36,233 nt of DNA from Acidocella sp. (lineage in GTDB: Bacteria > Pseudomonadota > Alphaproteobacteria > Acetobacterales > Acetobacteraceae): assembly GCF_013044125.1 (NCBI RefSeq), contig NZ_JABEVC010000190.1, positions 1 to 36,233 on the forward strand. Reading direction: 5' to 3'. Each line of letters opens with the position of its first letter. Position 1 is the first letter of the stretch. The notes below the pieces were generated by a model, which did no database searches, was not told the DNA's origin, and saw only the letters and a list, made by a program, of their open reading frames with translations. Position numbers and translations under genes: made by a program. This document shows, piece after piece, positions 22,494-30,182 of this stretch.

Positions 22494-22755
22494 GCCGTCA
22501 CGCCTCGGCACGCTGGAGTGCAGGACGGTAAAGTCTGCCCCAGCGCATCATACCCTCCCACCATCGCCCCGCCACATCATTGCGGCACAGCGGCATGGCG
22601 TCATAGCCGCCGCTGAAGTCCTGCCGATCGGGGAGATTTTTCCGCGGCACGGCGGTCAGTACGGGTTGTGCCACTCAGCACGGCATAGGAAATTTCGGCG
22701 CGCATGCCGTGTCCCTGCGCTTCCTGACTGCTGAATTTATCATGTATGTCTCCTG

Positions 22756-22771
22756 TGTCGGCTTTACGACA
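22756..22771. promoter_or_regulatory. NifA upstream activator sequence
   Basis: TGT-CGGCTTTACG-ACA. Confidence 0.75.
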
Positions 22772-22912
22772 AGATGCGCCCGACAAGCGTCCCGCGCGGA
22801 GAATCCCCAGCAACTGGCGTGCCACTGTCCTGTAATGCCCGGCGGCGTCGCAAAACCGACGGTGTTTGTCGCGGCGCCGCCATTTTTGTAGCCCGGCGGC
22901 GGGCTTCAGGAA

Positions 22913-22928
22913 TGGCACGCGGTTTGCT
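22913..22928 (+). promoter_or_regulatory. sigma54 promoter of fdxN-nifT-SIR2-like operon
   Basis: TGGCACG-CGGT-TTGCT. Confidence 0.9.
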
Positions 22929-22969
22929 GATAGCCGGGTAGAACATGTCTTACCGGAAGGAGTCCGACA

Positions 22970-23164
22970 ATGGCCTACAAGATTATCGCCTCGCAATGCA
23001 CCGGCTGCTCGGCCTGCGAGTTTGAATGTCCCAATACCGCCATTTCGATGAAGGGCGACACTTTCATCATCAACCCCAAAAAATGCACCGAGTGCAAGGA
23101 TCATTTTGATTCGCCTAAATGCGCCGAGGTCTGCCCCGTCGATAATACCTGCGTGCCGGCGTGA
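22970..23164 (+). CDS. 2[4Fe-4S] ferredoxin, FdxN-like (copy 1)
   Basis: [64 protein letters not shown]. Confidence 0.93.
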   Translation: MAYKIIASQCTGCSACEFECPNTAISMKGDTFIINPKKCTECKDHFDSPKCAEVCPVDNTCVPA

Positions 23165-23376
23165 AGGTGATGATCCGGCGTTCGCTGGACACCGGGCTGT
23201 GCATCTATGTGCCCAAAAAGGATCTTGAGGAGCCCATCGTCGAGGTGGAGCGCGAGAGTCTGTGGGGTGGCTGGGTGCGTGTGGCCAATGGCTGGGTGCT
23301 CGACCTGCCGGACATGCCAGCAGATACGCGCCTGCCCATTACCGTAAATGCGCGCAAGCGCGGCGAGGAGGAATAA
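23161..23376 (+). CDS. nifT: NifT/FixU protein
   Basis: [53 protein letters not shown] start overlaps fdxN stop. Confidence 0.92.
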   Translation: MKVMIRRSLDTGLCIYVPKKDLEEPIVEVERESLWGGWVRVANGWVLDLPDMPADTRLPITVNARKRGEEE

Positions 23377-23377
23377 A

Positions 23378-24226
23378 ATGAGTGCAGCGCTTGATACATT
23401 TGCCAAAGCGCGCACCGCATTGCGCACTATCGCGGAATTGCTGAAAACCGGCAGCGCCGTGCCCTATCTGGGGCCAGCCGTGGCGCAAGGCGCCCCCGGC
23501 CGGCGCACACCTGAAGCGCTGGCCGCGTTCCTTGGCACCAAAGTGGCGTTGCCGCGCCGGGCGAAAGGAAATGTCTGGGCGGCAGCGCAGCACATTGAGA
23601 GCTATAAGCACCGCAATACGGTGACAGCACTGATGAACGAGGCCTTCGCAGCCCCGGTGCCGCCGGCGCCGCTGCACAGCGCGCTGGCGCAGCTTAACCT
23701 GCCCCTGATTGTGGAAAGCTGGTATGACGACGCCATGCGTTCAGCCCTGGCAGGGCTGGATAATTGGGGCGAGGTCCAGGGCATCACGCGCGCTGGCATC
23801 GGCGAAGATCGTTGGTTCCGCTTTTATAATGCCGCGGGTGAGGCGACCTGCGCGACGCAGGCCGCAGAGTGGACGACGCTGCTTTACCGCCCGCATGGCG
23901 GTGTCACGCCCGCGCGTAACTATCTCATTTCCGATGCCGATTATGTCGAGGTGCTGACCGAGATCGACATCCAGACCCCGATCCCCGAGGAGGTGAGGCA
24001 CCGCCGCGCCGGGCGCAGCTTTCTGTTTCTCGGCTGCCGCTTCCACGACCAGATGCTGCGCTCCTACGCGCGCCAGATTATGAAGCGCAGCACCGCCACG
24101 CATTACGCGCTGCTGCCGGAGGGCGAGATCACGCGCAACGAAAGCCGCTTCCTGACCGAACAAGGCATTATCCCCGTGACGCTGCCATTCAACGATGCCA
24201 TTTCGGAACTTTTGTCCTGTCTGTGA
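23378..24226 (+). CDS. SIR2-like domain protein linked to nif genes
   Basis: IAELLKTGSAVPYLGPAV...VWAAAQHIESYKHRNTVTALMNEAF...LIVESWYDDAM...RSFLFLGCRFHDQMLRSYARQIMKRS: SIR2-like Rossmann pattern. Confidence 0.8.
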   Translation: MSAALDTFAKARTALRTIAELLKTGSAVPYLGPAVAQGAPGRRTPEALAAFLGTKVALPRRAKGNVWAAAQHIESYKHRNTVTALMNEAFAAPVPPAPLHSALAQLNLPLIVESWYDDAMRSALAGLDNWGEVQGITRAGIGEDRWFRFYNAAGEATCATQAAEWTTLLYRPHGGVTPARNYLISDADYVEVLTEIDIQTPIPEEVRHRRAGRSFLFLGCRFHDQMLRSYARQIMKRSTATHYALLPEGEITRNESRFLTEQGIIPVTLPFNDAISELLSCL

Positions 24227-24294
24227 CGTCGTGTTCTTGACACCGTTCCATGTCTGAAAGACCGCAGATCGTTGGAAAATCAAGGCATGTTCGT

Positions 24295-24310
24295 TGGCAC
24301 GCGGTTTGCA
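24295..24310 (+). promoter_or_regulatory. sigma54 promoter of nifB
   Basis: TGGCACG-CGGT-TTGCA. Confidence 0.92.
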
Positions 24311-24385
24311 AGGTTTGTTGCGGGACGTGTATCCACGGTCGCCGGAGCAGAAATGCCCGGCGGCAACCAACAGCAAGGAGCCGAC

Positions 24386-25933
24386 ATGGTTGAGATGATC
24401 GCGCAGACTTCCAGCCCTAACATTGATGCAGTGATACAACAGGTGGCCGGGCATAAGGGATGTGGCACCACCGCCAATTCCGGCAAGGCGAGTTGCGGCT
24501 CCGCCGCCGGGCAAGGCGATCTGCCCGCCGCGATTTGGGAAAAGGTGAAGAACCACCCTTGCTATTCCGAGGAGGCGCATCACCATTTCGCGCGCATGCA
24601 TGTTGCTGTGGCGCCGGCCTGCAATATCCAGTGCAATTACTGCAACCGCAAATATGATTGCGCCAACGAATCCCGCCCTGGCGTCGTCAGCGAGAAACTG
24701 ACGCCCGCGCAGGCCGCGAAGAAAGTCGTCGCCGTGGCCTCGGTGATTCCGCAGATGACCGTGCTGGGCATCGCCGGCCCGGGCGACCCGCTGGCCAACC
24801 CGGCCAAAACCTTCGAGACTTTCGGGCTGGTGGCTCAGGGCGCGCCGGATATCAAATTATGCCTCTCCACCAACGGCCTGATGCTTCCCGAATACGTGGA
24901 CCGCATCGCGCAGTACAACATCGGCCACGTCACCATCACCATCAACATGGTGGATCCCGAAATCGGCGCGAGAATTTATCCATGGATTTTCTACAATCAC
25001 AAGCGCTACACGGGTGTTGAGGCTGCGCGCATCCTCACAGATCATCAGCTCCGCGGGCTGGAGATGCTCACCGCGCGCGGCATTCTGTGCAAGGTCAACT
25101 CGGTGATGATCCCGGGCATCAACGACAAGCATCTTATCGAGGTCAACAAGGCGGTAAAATCGCGTGGCGCCTTCCTGCACAACATCATGCCGCTCATCTC
25201 CGCGCCGGAACACGGCACTGTATTCGGCCTGAACGGCCAGCGCGGCCCGAGCGCGCAGGAGCTGAAGGCTCTGCAAGATGACTGTCAGGGCGAGATGAAC
25301 ATGATGCGCCATTGCCGCCAGTGCCGCGCTGATGCGGTAGGGCTGCTGGGCGAGGATCGCTCGGCCGAATTCACCACCGACAAGATCATGGCGATGGACG
25401 TGACTTACGATCTCGACGCCCGCCGCGTCTATCAGGAGGCTGTCGAGGAGGAGCGCCAGGCGAAGTCCGCCGCCAAGCATGAGGAGCTGTCCAAGCTCGC
25501 CGGCGAGGAGAGCGATATTTCCCTGCTCGTCGCCGTGGCCACCAAGGGTTCCGGGCTCATCAACGAACATTTTGGCCATGCCAAGGAGTTCCAGATTTAC
25601 GAGCTCTCCACCTCGGGCGCCAAATTTGCCGGGCATCGCCGCGTCGATATGTATTGTCAGGGCGGTTATGGCGAAGAGGATACACTGGATACGGTGATCC
25701 ACGCCATTAACGATTGCCATGCCGTATTTGTCGCTAAAATAGGCGGCTGCCCAAAGGCGGACCTCACCGCTGCGGGGATCGAGGCGGTGGATGGCTACGC
25801 GCATGAGTTCATCGAGAAATCCGCGCTCGTCTGGTTCAAGAAGTATCTGGCGAAAGTGGCGAGCGGCGGGATCAAGCATGTCAACCGTGGCGATGCGCAG
25901 ATCCGCCAGGGCGCGCTCATCTCCGCCGCATAG
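24386..25933 (+). CDS. nifB: FeMo-co core biosynthesis radical SAM protein NifB
   Basis: [47 protein letters not shown] plus C-terminal NifX-like domain. Confidence 0.98.
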   Translation: MVEMIAQTSSPNIDAVIQQVAGHKGCGTTANSGKASCGSAAGQGDLPAAIWEKVKNHPCYSEEAHHHFARMHVAVAPACNIQCNYCNRKYDCANESRPGVVSEKLTPAQAAKKVVAVASVIPQMTVLGIAGPGDPLANPAKTFETFGLVAQGAPDIKLCLSTNGLMLPEYVDRIAQYNIGHVTITINMVDPEIGARIYPWIFYNHKRYTGVEAARILTDHQLRGLEMLTARGILCKVNSVMIPGINDKHLIEVNKAVKSRGAFLHNIMPLISAPEHGTVFGLNGQRGPSAQELKALQDDCQGEMNMMRHCRQCRADAVGLLGEDRSAEFTTDKIMAMDVTYDLDARRVYQEAVEEERQAKSAAKHEELSKLAGEESDISLLVAVATKGSGLINEHFGHAKEFQIYELSTSGAKFAGHRRVDMYCQGGYGEEDTLDTVIHAINDCHAVFVAKIGGCPKADLTAAGIEAVDGYAHEFIEKSALVWFKKYLAKVASGGIKHVNRGDAQIRQGALISAA

Positions 25934-25947
25934 GAAGGGACAAAGAT

Positions 25948-26172
25948 ATGGCCTACAAAATTGTCGCCTCACAATGCACTGGCTGTTCGGCCTGCGAGGC
26001 GGAATGTCCCAATGCCGCGATCAGGGAGAAGGGCGGCACCTTCATCATCGACCCGAAGAAATGCACGGAATGCATCGGCTATTTCGAGACCGCGCAATGC
26101 GTCGCGGTCTGCCCGGTGGACGATACCTGCGTCATCGACAATTCCTACCCGCGTTATCAGCCGAAGGCGTAA
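25948..26172 (+). CDS. fdxN: 2[4Fe-4S] ferredoxin FdxN (copy 2)
   Basis: [61 protein letters not shown]. Confidence 0.93.
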   Translation: MAYKIVASQCTGCSACEAECPNAAIREKGGTFIIDPKKCTECIGYFETAQCVAVCPVDDTCVIDNSYPRYQPKA

Positions 26173-26176
26173 CATC

Positions 26177-26518
26177 ATGAATCTGACCATCACGCCAAAG
26201 GCGCAGAAATTCATCCGCTTCAGGCTCCTGGCCGATGGCGGGCCAGGGGCAGGGTTCAGCCGGGCAGTTACACCGGGTGGCTGCTCGGGGCTGAACGCCG
26301 AGATCGCGGTGTGGGCCGCTCCCGCCGAGGGCGAGGCCGGGCTCGAGCTTGCCGGAATTACGATGTTCCTCAATGCCGAGAGCCCCATGCTGCAGGATGG
26401 CGCCACGCTTCTTCCTGTTCTCGCTCAAAGTCTATGCCTATCTGCGCATGCGTGTGGGCGATTTGGCCGATGGCTGCCTGGCCTTGGAGAAACTTCTAGA
26501 ACTCGACCTCTTGGATAA
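26177..26518 (+). pseudogene. HesB/IscA-like protein with disrupted C-terminus
   Basis: MNLTITPKAQKFIRFRLL...AVTPGGCSGLNAEIAVWAAPAEGE...LNAESPMLQDGAT then unrelated tail LLPVLAQSLCLSAHACGRFGRWLPGLGETSRTRPLG; C-terminal CxC lost. Confidence 0.65.
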
Positions 26519-26579
26519 GATCGGCGCACAGGTGCTGCTGGATGTCCTGGCACGGGCGGAGGAGGCCGAGGATGACTGA
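26397..26579 (+). CDS. small TPR-like ORF (possible 3' part of a separate nif-associated gene)
   Basis: FFLFSLKVYAYLRMRVGDLADGCLALEKLLELDLLDKIGAQVLLDVLARAEEAEDD in another frame; overlaps start of next gene. Confidence 0.5.
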   Translation: MAPRFFLFSLKVYAYLRMRVGDLADGCLALEKLLELDLLDKIGAQVLLDVLARAEEAEDD

Positions 26580-27312
26580 TATCGACCAAGCCCTCGACTG
26601 GCGCAGCAATGCCGTGGACTGCACCACATGCCCGCAGCACGGCCAGGCCAGATGCGGCCTGCTGCGCGCCTGCGTGCAGGACCGTTACGCCAGGCGCATC
26701 GACCGCTTTTTCGACTGGAATCCGGCGCTGGCCAATTTCTATCTGGACCATCCGCATTTCGAAGTGCGTGCCATCGCGGCCAAGCATGCCGACATCTTCC
26801 GCTTGCCGCCGCTGCTGGAGGCTGAGGATGAAACCGTGCGCTGGAACGCGGCGCGGCGTCTGCCCGAGAGGCATTGCCTGAAGCTGCGCAACGACCCGCA
26901 CCGCGAAGTGCGCATCCGCGTGGCGACACGGCTGGAGGGCGCGGATCTGGCGCCCATGCTCTGGGATCCTGATTATTACGTGCGCCTGGTGGCCGCGTGG
27001 CGCGTGCCGCCGGCGCTGTTGCTCAGTCTTATCCAAGACCCCGAAGCCGAGGTCAGGCGGGTTGCTGCGTCGCGTCTGCCGGTGGAGCATCTCCTGCTGC
27101 TGGCTGCCGACCCCGATGAGCTGGTGCGCCGCGAAGTGGCGCAGCGTTTGCCGGCCGACCTGCTGGTCCAGTTGCGCGCCGATGCAAGCTGGCGCGTGCG
27201 GCTGGAAGTGGCGCAACGTGGTCCGCGCGCCGCAGCTGCCGAACTGGCCGGCGATCCCGACCCGCTAGTGGCCGAGACCGCACAACAACGGATGCTGGCG
27301 GCGGTGTCATGA
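26572..27312 (+). CDS. 4Fe-4S leucine-rich-variant (LRV) repeat protein
   Basis: N-terminal Cys motif VDCTTCPQHGQARCGLLRAC followed by HPHFEVRAIAAKHAD..DPHREVRIRVATRL..DPEAEVRRVAASRLP..DPDELVRREVAQRLP repeats. Confidence 0.88.
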   Translation: MTDIDQALDWRSNAVDCTTCPQHGQARCGLLRACVQDRYARRIDRFFDWNPALANFYLDHPHFEVRAIAAKHADIFRLPPLLEAEDETVRWNAARRLPERHCLKLRNDPHREVRIRVATRLEGADLAPMLWDPDYYVRLVAAWRVPPALLLSLIQDPEAEVRRVAASRLPVEHLLLLAADPDELVRREVAQRLPADLLVQLRADASWRVRLEVAQRGPRAAAAELAGDPDPLVAETAQQRMLAAVS

Positions 27313-27629
27313 CCAACATTGTGCGCGACAGCGACGAGGTTGAACTCTCCAGCCCGCCTGCCTTCAATTATGGAGAGAAGGTCCGCTCGCGCCGCGTCAT
27401 CCGCAATGACGGCACGTATCCCGGCAAGGAGATCGGGGAGCAATTGGTAAAGAAGGGCGAAGAAGGTTTCGTTGTCAGCATCGGGACATTCCTGCAGCAA
27501 TTCTACATTTACGGTGTCGAATTCACGACCTCGGGGCATCGCGTCGGCATGAAGCGGCGTGAACTGGAACCCGTCCGCCCCATTAGCGATGACGACGACA
27601 TCCCCTTGCCCGGAAGGAACCGCACATGA
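27309..27629 (+). CDS. nifZ: NifZ
   Basis: FNYGEKVRSRRVIRNDGTYPGKEIGEQLVKKGEEGFVVSIGTFLQQFYIYGVEFTTSGHRVGMKRREL. Confidence 0.93.
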   Translation: MTNIVRDSDEVELSSPPAFNYGEKVRSRRVIRNDGTYPGKEIGEQLVKKGEEGFVVSIGTFLQQFYIYGVEFTTSGHRVGMKRRELEPVRPISDDDDIPLPGRNRT

Positions 27630-27865
27630 TCGAACCGCGCGTACCCAAATATGGCTGGGGCCAGCCTGTGCTGGCCGCAGAAGATCTTTTCAACGATGGC
27701 AGCTTTCCCGGTGCCGAGGCAGGAGCAAAGCTGGTCGAGGTGAGCGAGCGTGGCGAGATTGTGAATGTCGGCACCCATGTGGATGCCAACCTCCCGATCT
27801 ATCTGGTAGAATTTTCCGGCAACCGCGTGGTGGGCTGCCTGGAAGAGGAAATCTCCCCGGTTTAG
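27626..27865 (+). CDS. second NifZ-domain protein
   Basis: PKYGWGQPVLAAEDLFNDGSFPGAEAGAKLVEVSERGEIVNVGTHVDANLPIYLVEFSGNRVVGCLEEEI. Confidence 0.85.
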   Translation: MIEPRVPKYGWGQPVLAAEDLFNDGSFPGAEAGAKLVEVSERGEIVNVGTHVDANLPIYLVEFSGNRVVGCLEEEISPV

Positions 27866-27867
27866 CC

Positions 27868-28191
27868 ATGGCGCCGCATCCCAACGAATTTGACCAGCAC
27901 CGCATCGAGCGCGCATTGGCGCGGCGCGTGCGCTACCGCTATGTGGCGCCGCGTGTGGTGGCGGAAGCGGGTGGCTACAAGGTGGAAAGCCCATGCTGCT
28001 CACGCAATGTCGATACCGAGGGAGACGTCATCGACATCGCTCTGATCCAATATGATGCAGCCGAGCGCCTATGGTGCCTGTCGCGCAAGAACCACAAAGC
28101 GGGTGAATGGCTGCTCGTGAATGTGTTCGGCACGCTGCACGAATTGTTGGCGGTGCTGACCGAGGATGCCAGTCGGAAATTTTGGCAGTGA
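27868..28191 (+). CDS. small nif-linked protein, DUF3024-like
   Basis: MAPHPNEFDQHRIERALARRVRYRYVAPRVVAEAGGYKVESPCCSRNVD...; family name from memory. Confidence 0.6.
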   Translation: MAPHPNEFDQHRIERALARRVRYRYVAPRVVAEAGGYKVESPCCSRNVDTEGDVIDIALIQYDAAERLWCLSRKNHKAGEWLLVNVFGTLHELLAVLTEDASRKFWQ

Positions 28192-28198
28192 ACTTGCA
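28183..28198 (+). promoter_or_regulatory. internal sigma54 promoter
   Basis: TGGCAGT-GAAC-TTGCA, overlapping the stop of the preceding gene; no exact TGT-N10-ACA seen nearby. Confidence 0.65.
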
Positions 28199-28236
28199 TT
28201 GTCAGGTTTGAGACTTCGCTCGAAAGGGACAACCGT

Positions 28237-28503
28237 ATGGCCGTGAGCGCCGATGACCTTGCCGCGATTGATCGCGCGCTGGCGAACGCCGCTGGTGTGG
28301 CGGAGACCCTGACGAAGCTGCGCGAAGCCTTTCCGTATCTGCGCTGGCTCTCCTGCGATGCCGACGACGTGACGGAGGAGCCGTTCCGCAGCTACGCGCA
28401 GGCGGATTTGCATTTCCTCGACTGCTCGAATCATTGCGTGCATGTGGTGGCGGATGCCGCCCAGGCCAGCGGCGTGCTGCTGGCGCAGCGGAGGGGCGCT
28501 TGA
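28237..28503 (+). CDS. small nif-linked protein of unknown function (possibly DUF6129-like)
   Basis: MAVSADDLAAIDRALANAAGVAETLTKLREAFPYLRWLSCDADDVTEEPFRSYAQADLHFLDCSNHCVHVVADAAQASGVLLAQRRG. Confidence 0.6.
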   Translation: MAVSADDLAAIDRALANAAGVAETLTKLREAFPYLRWLSCDADDVTEEPFRSYAQADLHFLDCSNHCVHVVADAAQASGVLLAQRRGA

Positions 28504-28910
28504 GCACTCTGCTCTCGGACCCCGGCATCTCGCCCCTGGAATTCGCCGCCGTGGCGCAGGCATTGTGCGCGCCGAATATATCCGCCGCGCCAGAGGTGAG
28601 CGAGATGCACTGGATGTTCTATCTCGTGCATCTGGGCACGCGCTTCTCGCGCTCCAGCCGCGATGTCATTGCCGCCGGTCTGCATGGCGCCGGCGTTGAG
28701 GTGCTGGCCTATTCCTCGCCGCTGCATCTACAGCGCCCGTATTTAGATGCCGGCTACCGGCGCAGCGATTTTCTGGTGACGGAAAAAATCGCCAACCGCG
28801 CCATCACACTCCCCTTCCACGCCCACCTCACCGCCGGCGAGATCGAGTTCATTGTAGAGACGCTCAAAGACGTCTCGATCAATATCGGCGCCGGCACCGC
28901 CATCGATTGA
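28500..28910 (+). CDS. truncated/internally deleted DegT/DnrJ/EryC1/StrS aminotransferase-like protein
   Basis: LSDPGISPLEFAAVAQAL (N-terminal-like) fused to MHWMFYLVHLGTRFSRSSRDVIAAGLHGAGVEVLAYSSPLHLQRPYLDAGYRRSDFLVTEKIANRAITLPFHAHLTAGEIEFIVETLKD (C-terminal DegT pattern); PLP core absent; TTG start at 28500 overlaps previous stop. Confidence 0.65.
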   Translation: MSTLLSDPGISPLEFAAVAQALCAPNISAAPEVSEMHWMFYLVHLGTRFSRSSRDVIAAGLHGAGVEVLAYSSPLHLQRPYLDAGYRRSDFLVTEKIANRAITLPFHAHLTAGEIEFIVETLKDVSINIGAGTAID

Positions 28911-28939
28911 ATCCTAACCTGAAACGAAAGGAAATTGTC

Positions 28940-29248
28940 ATGTCCACGCTTACCATCATGCCGTCCGGCAAGAGCGCTGAAGTCGCCGCCGGCACCACCT
29001 TGCTCGCCGCCATCCTCGCGGCTGACGAAACGATCACCCATAAATGCGAAGGCAAGGCCGCCTGCGGCACCTGCCATATCTATGTGCAGGAGGGCCGCAA
29101 GGGCGTGTCCCGCATCGCCCGCGAGGAAAACGAGCGCCTGGATACGATCGTCGGCATCGGCTCGAAATCCCGCCTCGCCTGTCAGGCCACCTTTCTGGGT
29201 ACGGAAGACGTGAAGATTGAGCTGCTGGGCTTCGGCTCGGGACTGTGA
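28940..29248 (+). CDS. [2Fe-2S] plant-type ferredoxin, nif-associated
   Basis: THKCEGKAACGTCHIYVQEGRKGVSRIAREENERLDTIVGIGSKSRLACQA. Confidence 0.92.
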   Translation: MSTLTIMPSGKSAEVAAGTTLLAAILAADETITHKCEGKAACGTCHIYVQEGRKGVSRIAREENERLDTIVGIGSKSRLACQATFLGTEDVKIELLGFGSGL

Positions 29249-29260
29249 ACGACGCGGCCT

Positions 29261-29276
29261 TGTCAGAAACCCGACA
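29261..29276. promoter_or_regulatory. NifA upstream activator-like sequence upstream of modABC
   Basis: TGT-CAGAAACCCG-ACA. Confidence 0.6.
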
Positions 29277-29303
29277 AGGGTTGTTGTCATTTTGGCCATG
29301 GTT

Positions 29304-29318
29304 TTCGTGAATCACGAA
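29304..29318. promoter_or_regulatory. 15-bp palindromic operator candidate upstream of modA
   Basis: TTCGTGA-A-TCACGAA, perfect 7-bp arms. Confidence 0.5.
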
Positions 29319-29400
29319 TATGGCGATATGCCTGGGTAGCGCCCTCTGGCCAGGCCGGTATCAAGGATAAGGTGAGTATTTGGCCTTAAAGGAGACTGAA

Positions 29401-30180
29401 ATGAAGACGACAGGATTTCCGCTCAACTGCCGTGCCCTTGGTTTCGCCGCCGCCGCTCTGGCGCTGCTGACCGTTCTTCCCGCTCCCGCCCGTGCGGCCT
29501 CCACTTCCATTGCGGTCGCCGCCAATTTTACTGTACCCGCAAAGCGCCTGGCGGCCGCTTTTGCGCAGAAGACCGGCGACAATGTGGTGCTGAGCTTTGG
29601 CTCCTCAGGCCAGTTCGTCACCGAGATCACGCAAGGCGCACCCTATGAGGTGTTTCTCTCCGCCGATGCCGTGCGCCCGGAAAAGCTGGCTGCTATTGGC
29701 CTTGCCAGTAAATCCAGCCTGTTCACCTATGCAGTTGGCAAGCTGGTCCTCTACAGCGCCAAGCCCGGCTATGTGGATGCAGCCGGCAAGGTGCTCGCCA
29801 GCGGCAAATTCGCGCATATCGCCATAGCCGACCCTAAAGCAGCACCCTATGGCGCCGCCGGCATCGAGGCGCTTAAGGCACTCGGTCTCTATGATACCGT
29901 GATGTCGAAAATCGTCACGGGCAAGAGCATAGCCCAGACCTATGAGTTCATTGCCACCGGCAATGCCGAGCTGGGCTTTGTCGCGCTCTCGCAGGTCATC
30001 AATGCCAAAGGCGGCTCGCAATGGCTGGTGCCCGCCGCTGATTACCAGCCGATCGTCCAGGACGCGGTGCTGCTGAAAGCCGGTGATAATGATCCGGTGG
30101 CCAAGGCCTTCCTCGCCTATATCAAGAGCCCCGAGGCGCTGGCCGTGATCCGTTCCTACGGCTACGCCACCAAGCCATAA
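29401..30180 (+). CDS. modA: molybdate ABC transporter substrate-binding protein
   Basis: Signal peptide then AASTSIAVAANFTVPAKRLAAAFAQKTGDNVVLSFGSSGQFVTEITQGAPYEVFLSAD. Confidence 0.96.
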   Translation: MKTTGFPLNCRALGFAAAALALLTVLPAPARAASTSIAVAANFTVPAKRLAAAFAQKTGDNVVLSFGSSGQFVTEITQGAPYEVFLSADAVRPEKLAAIGLASKSSLFTYAVGKLVLYSAKPGYVDAAGKVLASGKFAHIAIADPKAAPYGAAGIEALKALGLYDTVMSKIVTGKSIAQTYEFIATGNAELGFVALSQVINAKGGSQWLVPAADYQPIVQDAVLLKAGDNDPVAKAFLAYIKSPEALAVIRSYGYATKP

Positions 30181-30182
30181 CC

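Noticed and set aside
22601-23104. 167-aa minus-strand ORF upstream of and overlapping fdxN copy 1
   Set aside because: Overlaps the sigma54 promoter and the start of a clear ferredoxin gene; only its 3' section (22600s) looks possibly coding and is reported separately.
29290-29320. TGGCCATGGTTTTCGT as a sigma54 promoter for modA
   Set aside because: The -12 GC is not matched (CG) and the -24 box is degenerate; not supported.
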